NCBI GenBank assembly: GCA_030272155.1
Contig: CP126195.1
Coordinates: forward strand, 620,001-684,000
Source of the DNA: Tetradesmus obliquus
Taxonomy: Eukaryota; Chlorophyta; Chlorophyceae; Sphaeropleales; Scenedesmaceae
Reading direction: 5' to 3'
Length of the DNA stretch: 64,000 nt
In this document: positions 58,962 to 64,000 of the stretch, in pieces
Numbering within the stretch: the stretch's first letter is position 1
Layout of the letters: each line of letters begins with the position of its first letter
Notes under the pieces: generated by a model
Seen by the model: only the letters and a program-made list of their open reading frames with translations
Database searches by the model: none
Told to the model about the DNA's origin: nothing
Position numbers and translations under genes: made by a program

Positions 58962-60919
58962 ATGAAGCTTAAGCTGTTTGGCCAGCAGCACCATCAGCAA
59001 GTACTCCAGGCAGCAGGAGCAGCTGAGGGCAATCACTTGCAGGATGCGTATGATGAAGAGGCCTATCCTGAACCACAGCTGCTGGGTTCTCCTGAGCTGT
59101 CCCAACCAGGCTCTGTCAGGACACCAGCAGACTTATCCCAAGAGCCATCAGCAGTAGCAGAAGCAGCAGCAGCAGGCGGCCTGCTTGTTGAGGCCAGCGC
59201 AGGCAGCCAGCAGCTGCTGCCAAACCTGCTACTGTCAGAAGAGGACCTGCTTCAAGATGCACTGTACAGCAGCGCTAGCGTGTCAGGCAGCCGTCAAAAC
59301 TTTGACCCTGGCTCATATGACACCTCGCTTGCAGCTGAGCACAGCAGCGGCAGCTTCAGAGCCGCCCACGTATCCAGCAGCAGACTCGCCACAAGCCAGA
59401 GCAGCAGCATCATTGGTGTTGCTGACGGCGCCAGTGCTGGCAGCAGCAGTGCGATTGGCAAGGCGCTGTTTGCAGATGCCTGCCTGCCATCCACCCCCAA
59501 GTCCTGCAGCCACAGCAACTTGCGGGTGATGGCGTCACGCAACAGCTGCGAGTGGCAGCAGGGTCCTGGCGGCAACAGCGGCAGCAGCTATGGTGGCGGC
59601 AGCTTGCAGGGCAGCCGCGGCTACAGCAACAGCAGCAGCTGGACAGCAGATGGGGATGAGATACAAGACGGCCTTGAGGAAGCATATGTACGCAGCAGCA
59701 AGCCTGTAGCAGGCAGCACAAGCAGCCGCAACAGTAACAGCAGCAGCGGCAGCAGAAGCAATGCAGCCACCAGCATAACAGGCGTGGCTGCTGCCGCAGC
59801 AGACGGCGCGCCTGATGATGATGAGGATTTCTTGCTAGCTGCCATGGACGTGTGCCTTGGCAGCTTGCACACAGCAGTGCAGCTGGCACGCAACTCATCA
59901 ATTGGCGGTGAGCGGCCTAGCAGCGCTGGATCTTCAGCAGCTGGCAGGACTGCTGCATCAGCTAGTGGTGGTGTGCGCTGGTCGCTCAGCAGCAGCGGCA
60001 GAAAGTCTTCAGCAGCTGCAGATGCAGCAGCAGAGGATGGCCTGACAGGCCCAGGCGCTGCTGCTCTGAGCACTAGGCAGATGCAGCGCAACAAAAGCAG
60101 GCTGAGCAGCGGCCAGTTGGAGGGGGCAGCTGCCAGCCATATTCATGCAAGCTGCAAGCAGCCGCCGCTGCAGCTGCTGCCGTGTGATGACAGCCCTGGG
60201 CTGCTGAGGGTTGGCAGTAGGGGCAGGCCTGAGGCATGGTCAGACTGTGGGAGTCCAAGCGGCAGCAGAGGGCGGCCACCGGCATGGTCAGACGGTGGGG
60301 CCGCAAGCAGTAGCTGCACTCAACTGGGTACGCAGCAGCTGCATGCTCAAGCAGAGCAGCAAGGCTGGTGTGAGGGGCCAGCCGCTGCACCCCAGCAGCA
60401 GCAGCAGGGCGCTGCTGGTGAGGGCCACATCAAGCACAGCAGTGCTGCGGGAGCAGCAGCAGCAGCAGCAGCGGCAGCTGGCCAGCTAGGCATGCCTAGA
60501 TCACGGTTGAGTGAAGGTGACCTGCCAAAGCTGCAGCGGCAGCAGCAGCAGCAGCAGCAGGCAACTGCGAGGTCCCTTTCCCCACTGCAGCAGACTGGCA
60601 GCAGGCCGCAGTCACGCAAGCAGCAGCAGCAGCAGGGCCGGCAGAAGCAGCAGCGCATGCAGTCGGCCTACGGCACTGCTGCAGACAGCGGCAGCAAGGC
60701 CAAGCGGCACGATGGCTTGCTGGGGTGGTTTATGCGGCCGGATAAGCACAACACAACAGCTCCGAGTGCTGCTGGTGCTGCTGAGGTGGTTGAAGCTGTC
60801 GGCAGGAGGGAGGTCAGCAGTGCACACAGTAGCAGGGAGGCTGCCAAACCTACATGGAGCAGCAACGCCACAGAAGATGCTGCTGCAGGTGCTGCAGGAC
60901 CTTGGGCTGCACGTGACAT

Positions 60920-60950
<31 letters not shown>

Positions 60951-61234
60951 TCGCTATTTGGTGGGGCCGCAATGCAGCCGGCAGCAGTGCCAACACACGC
61001 CAGAGGCAGCAGCCGAGGAGGTGGCAGCAGGGATGCTGCCAAGCTGCATCACCCTGTCAGCTGCGGCAGCAGCAGCAGCAGCTGCAGCAGTGATGACGAC
61101 AGCAGTGGCAGCTCTGCTGGGGAGGCAGCAGCTGCGCCCCGGGCACCATTTGCACCGCAACCTCCCAGCAGCAGCAGGCCAGCTGCAGCTGGGCCTGCGC
61201 CTAGGAGGATGCAGGTGGCAGGGCAGGCCTTGAT
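58962..61234 (+). CDS. Ser/Gln/Ala-rich low-complexity protein, first large exon
   Basis: Open from ATG 58962 (MKLKLFGQQHHQQ). There is no signal peptide or membrane segment. Composition is Ser/Ala/Gly/Gln-rich with polyGln and polySer runs. More complex islands are LLSEEDLLQDALYSSASVSG, DDDEDFLLAAMDVCLGSLHTA and LLGWFMRPDKHN. A duplicated RGRPEAWSDCGS / RGRPPAWSDGGA motif is also present. The frame reads TGA at 61236, but that TGA overlaps a perfect GTGAGT donor, and the preceding 20 bases plus donor recur at 61315-61341. By the echo pattern of this window that marks a genuine exon end, so the protein probably continues in exons I could not identify. The family was not recognised; a regulatory or scaffold protein is one possibility. 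Confidence 0.6.
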
Positions 61235-61313
61235 GTGAGTACCTTCACAGCACACCATAGTGGCGGTATCATTCGGTGTGGTGTGCTCTTGCTGCACAGT
61301 TCAAGATTTGTGC

Positions 61314-61341
61314 TGGTGGCAGGGCAGGCCTTGATGTGAGT
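61314..61341 (+). repeat. 3'-part echo of the 58962 exon
   Basis: GGTGGCAGGGCAGGCCTTGA plus TGTGAGT repeats the end and donor of the exon at 61214-61240, about 101 bases downstream. Confidence 0.85.
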
Positions 61342-63631
61342 GGCTGCTCAGCAGCTGCTGAGTCAGCATGGTGTCTGGTGACAGTGGTGGCGCTCATTGG
61401 ACAAGTTCAGCTTGCCTCCCTGTGCGCAGCTCGCAGAATGCGCTGCAGCTGCAGTGGTGTGTCGTGGGGTGGTGGCATAGATGAAAGAAAGTATCGGCGC
61501 TGGCAGGGGCATGCTAACAATCGCATAAGCACAAGATGCGTTGCATACATCAAGAGAGCTGCATGCTGTTTAAGGTCATCTGAAGGGTTTAGGGTCCCCT
61601 AAAAGCACCTGATCGGTACAGACGGGCTATATGCGTGCTGCAGTCTGGGGAACCATGGCTGCCAGCTGGGATGGGTAATCATTTGCAGGACAGCAAGTGC
61701 TAGCCAATTGGCTGTTTCAACATGCTGCTGCCTCGCGGCTCCAGACTTGCTCTTCCTCAGGGTGTTGGTTTGTGGGGTCCTGCTGGGTGGTTATATGTCG
61801 ACTTTCTTGAAAGTAGCAACCAATGCCATGCCTAAGTCAAGCCGTTATGGGTTCTTTCCTATTGTTTTTCTATGCGCACTGTTAAACACACAGTACACTG
61901 CTTGCAAACCTGACCTGTTGCCAGCCAACGGTGTGGTCTGCTGTGCTGCTGTTAGCAAGCTGTGCGTCTACAAACTGTGTTTCTAGCATCCTCTTCACAG
62001 TCGTCTGATGAATCAAGCCTCCTGGTTATGACAGCATTAGGTGAGACGTGTATCATTACGAGAGGTCATCTGCAAAGGCGGGGTGCCATTGCTGACAGCT
62101 GACATGCTTCCAGCATTCAGGAGATCAATCACGGGGTTCAGCATGGGGTAGAACTGTGCCCAGCATCTTGTTGCAAGCACTTCACATATGCTGACAATGC
62201 GTGAACACCAGGTTATCAACTTCACGTGTGTGTGATGCACGTCTTGCAGCTGACACAGCTTGGCTGCTTTTCACTTCACGCTATGCTGAAGCAGGCTGTT
62301 ACTCTCAGCATGTCTGGTTTGTCATGCGTGTGACGTTGTAACACCATGCGGCTGGATGCTTTGCGGCAGTTTCAACACAAAGGGCATGACTGAAGGGGGG
62401 CACTGGCAACGGATGCTGTTGCACACTACGTTGGTAGTGGTATGCCTTTGCCTGGAGGCATATGCCTCGAGCATGAGCGAGTGCCGGCTGACCCGCGAGG
62501 GGATTCCCATGTATTCAAGCATTGCAGAACTGCACAAATTAGCCATTTCCAGTGAACATGACGTGTCTGGCCTGCAACTGGTGTGGCTCTATGGGCATAC
62601 GCTGCATTGCTGTGCCATAGATGCACGTTGCAGTGGTTGCATGCACCCTGTCCGGAGTCCTTTTGCACGCCTCAATCATGACTCATGCTCATGCACTGAT
62701 GGCACGTTCTGCTGTGGTGGAGAACAGTTGTGCTGAAGCACGTAGTGAGCGCACACACACAGCAGCAGCATGCATCGTACAGCATTTAGTGCAGGCCAAC
62801 ATGTCACCACCATGGCTGGCTCCGCTGCATTGCTCAGCACTGCCCAGGCTTGGCAGCGCTGATGGCCACCTGTGCAACTACATCAGTAGTCTGAGCTAAT
62901 TCTCTTGTCCCTTTTGAGGTTGTAGCAGCTGCTTCTGCTGCACCACACCCTCCTTCACACAACAAAAGCGCAGTGCAACTTTAGCACACCGGCTTACGCA
63001 ACATGACAGCTGCAGAGATTTATTCAAGCACAATCGCTACCTACCTAGCTGATAGCATCATTAAAAGACACAGCCCGTTCCTCAAGCAACAAGGAGCGCA
63101 CCTTGCCTCAGAATGTATGATAGTAAGTGATGTCTGTGGTGGCTCCAATCACCACCAACAACAGCATTGGCAGCGCATAGCAAACATACCGCAGCAGACA
63201 GGCAATGGGCTTCATATGGATGATGCCTTGATGCTGTCTCAAGCCTACAGGAGACGCGCAATTGCTGCACTCAACTGAGCTGAACTGCGTTGCTGTATGA
63301 TGGGATGCAATCATGAGTAAACTAAAGCACTCTAGGATAGTAACATGTTGCCTGGGGCCCTAGTGGCATTGTATTGCTTAGCAACATATCATCAGCATTA
63401 TAGAATGTTTTGAACAACCCAATTTGCTACTTGCTGGATGGTTTGGCATTGCAAGATGCACATGCAAGAATCAAATGGACTGCCTATTCTATTGCTTGTC
63501 CCAGCACAAGTCTGTGCGAGTATGCATTTTTAGCCTGCGGCCATGCTGCTGTGCCATTCACATAGGTGGCATTCAACAGCCTTTTCTTGATTAAACGCTG
63601 AGTCACATAAACCCAGGCGCAGGCAAGGTGC
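61342..63631. other. No supported gene; possible further exons of the 58962 gene
   Basis: Only short open frames. A plus-strand segment near 62455-62545 (CRLTREGIPMYSSIAELHKLA) looks less random than its surroundings but was not matched to a family. Confidence 0.3.
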
Positions 63632-63997
63632 TCAATACAAGCCCCCGCCTCCAACTCTCTTCACGCTTGATGCCATACTGCCCGATCTGCCAAGCCTAGC
63701 CCGCCTATGGCCAGCATTCATGCCCTGCCTTACGCTGCTGCCGCGGTCGCTGCTGCGGCTGCTGTCAGTGCCTTGACTAAAGCTACTGCTGCTATTGTCT
63801 GTGTGACTACTACTAGTGCTGGTACCACTGCTGTTGAGAGCAGGCTCACCACTGCTGCTGCCGCTGCTGCTGCTGCTGCTGCCGCTGGCATGCCTGTGGT
63901 GCTGCTCGTGCGAGCATACAGTGAATGGCCGCAGCCCTGCCCTCCACAGAGACCCTGCAGTGTTGGCGTGGCTGAGCGTGCCGCCTCCCCAGTGCAT
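63632..63997 (-). CDS. Probable Ser-rich C-terminal exon of a gene continuing past the window
   Basis: Open on the minus strand from the window edge to a stop at 63632. After a polySer/Gly stretch the end is basic (GHRRARLGRSGSMASSVKRV) with RxGS phosphosite-like motifs. No family recognised; low-complexity composition alone could keep the frame open, so this is tentative. Confidence 0.35.
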   Translation of the reverse strand: MHWGGGTLSHANTAGSLWRAGLRPFTVCSHEQHHRHASGSSSSSSGSSSGEPALNSSGTSTSSSHTDNSSSSFSQGTDSSRSSDRGSSVRQGMNAGHRRARLGRSGSMASSVKRVGGGGLY

Positions 63998-64000
63998 TGC

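Noticed and set aside
63003-63278. Plus-strand 91-codon frame
   Set aside because: No recognisable domain, and no splice or start context better than surrounding non-coding sequence.
1-64000. tRNA, rRNA or organelle DNA
   Set aside because: No cloverleaf or rRNA-like conserved segment was recognised by eye, and the genes are nuclear-type with introns and transit peptides. A covariance-model scan would be decisive.

Overview
The window looks like nuclear DNA of a chlorophyte green alga. The evidence is intron-rich housekeeping genes with plant/algal organelle-type forms (a plastid-type lipoyl synthase, plastid-like transit peptides), long CAG/CTG runs coding for polyGln/polyAla, and Ala/Pro/Ser-rich secreted proteins. 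Chlorophyceae, perhaps Sphaeropleales, is an inference; no organism-specific marker was seen. No rRNA, tRNA or CRISPR array was recognised.

Layout. 1-262: first exon of a plastid 2-Cys peroxiredoxin (minus). 550-2493: leucine-rich-repeat (LRR) gene with an in-frame TAG (minus). 4523-8888: two-exon low-complexity single-pass membrane protein (minus). 9547-11263: second LRR gene with a frameshift (plus). 12837-16834: six-exon lipoyl synthase (plus), converging on a twelve-exon prolidase (23963-17752, minus). 24758-27028: third LRR gene (minus), whose 5' end is cut by a ~550 bp terminal-inverted-repeat element. 29677-54045: three related genes (A, B, C; minus) for an unrecognised secreted/cell-surface Ala-rich protein, separated by two nearly identical ~8 kb spacers, each holding a ~2.7 kb terminal-inverted-repeat element. 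56134-58120: riboflavin synthase (minus), head-to-head with a Ser/Gln/Ala-rich protein gene from 58962 (plus). 63632-63997: probable C-terminal exon of a gene that runs off the window.

Two structural stories dominate. First, exons of lipoyl synthase, prolidase, riboflavin synthase, one LRR gene and probably the 58962 gene are surrounded by partial copies of themselves. Every copy I found obeys one rule: copies of an exon's 5' part (with the acceptor) lie upstream of it, and copies of its 3' part (with the donor or stop) lie downstream. I call them junction echoes. They fit tandem duplications that spanned a splice junction and left one intact exon. I count about 30 in the window.

Second, the A/B/C array carries a ~10.79 kb tandem duplication. 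Diagnostic bases place the crossover between 41436 and 41442 inside exon 3, so gene B is a hybrid: its 3' part is from C and its 5' part from A. All three LRR genes look broken, each in a different way, while the metabolic genes give complete conserved proteins once the echoes are skipped.
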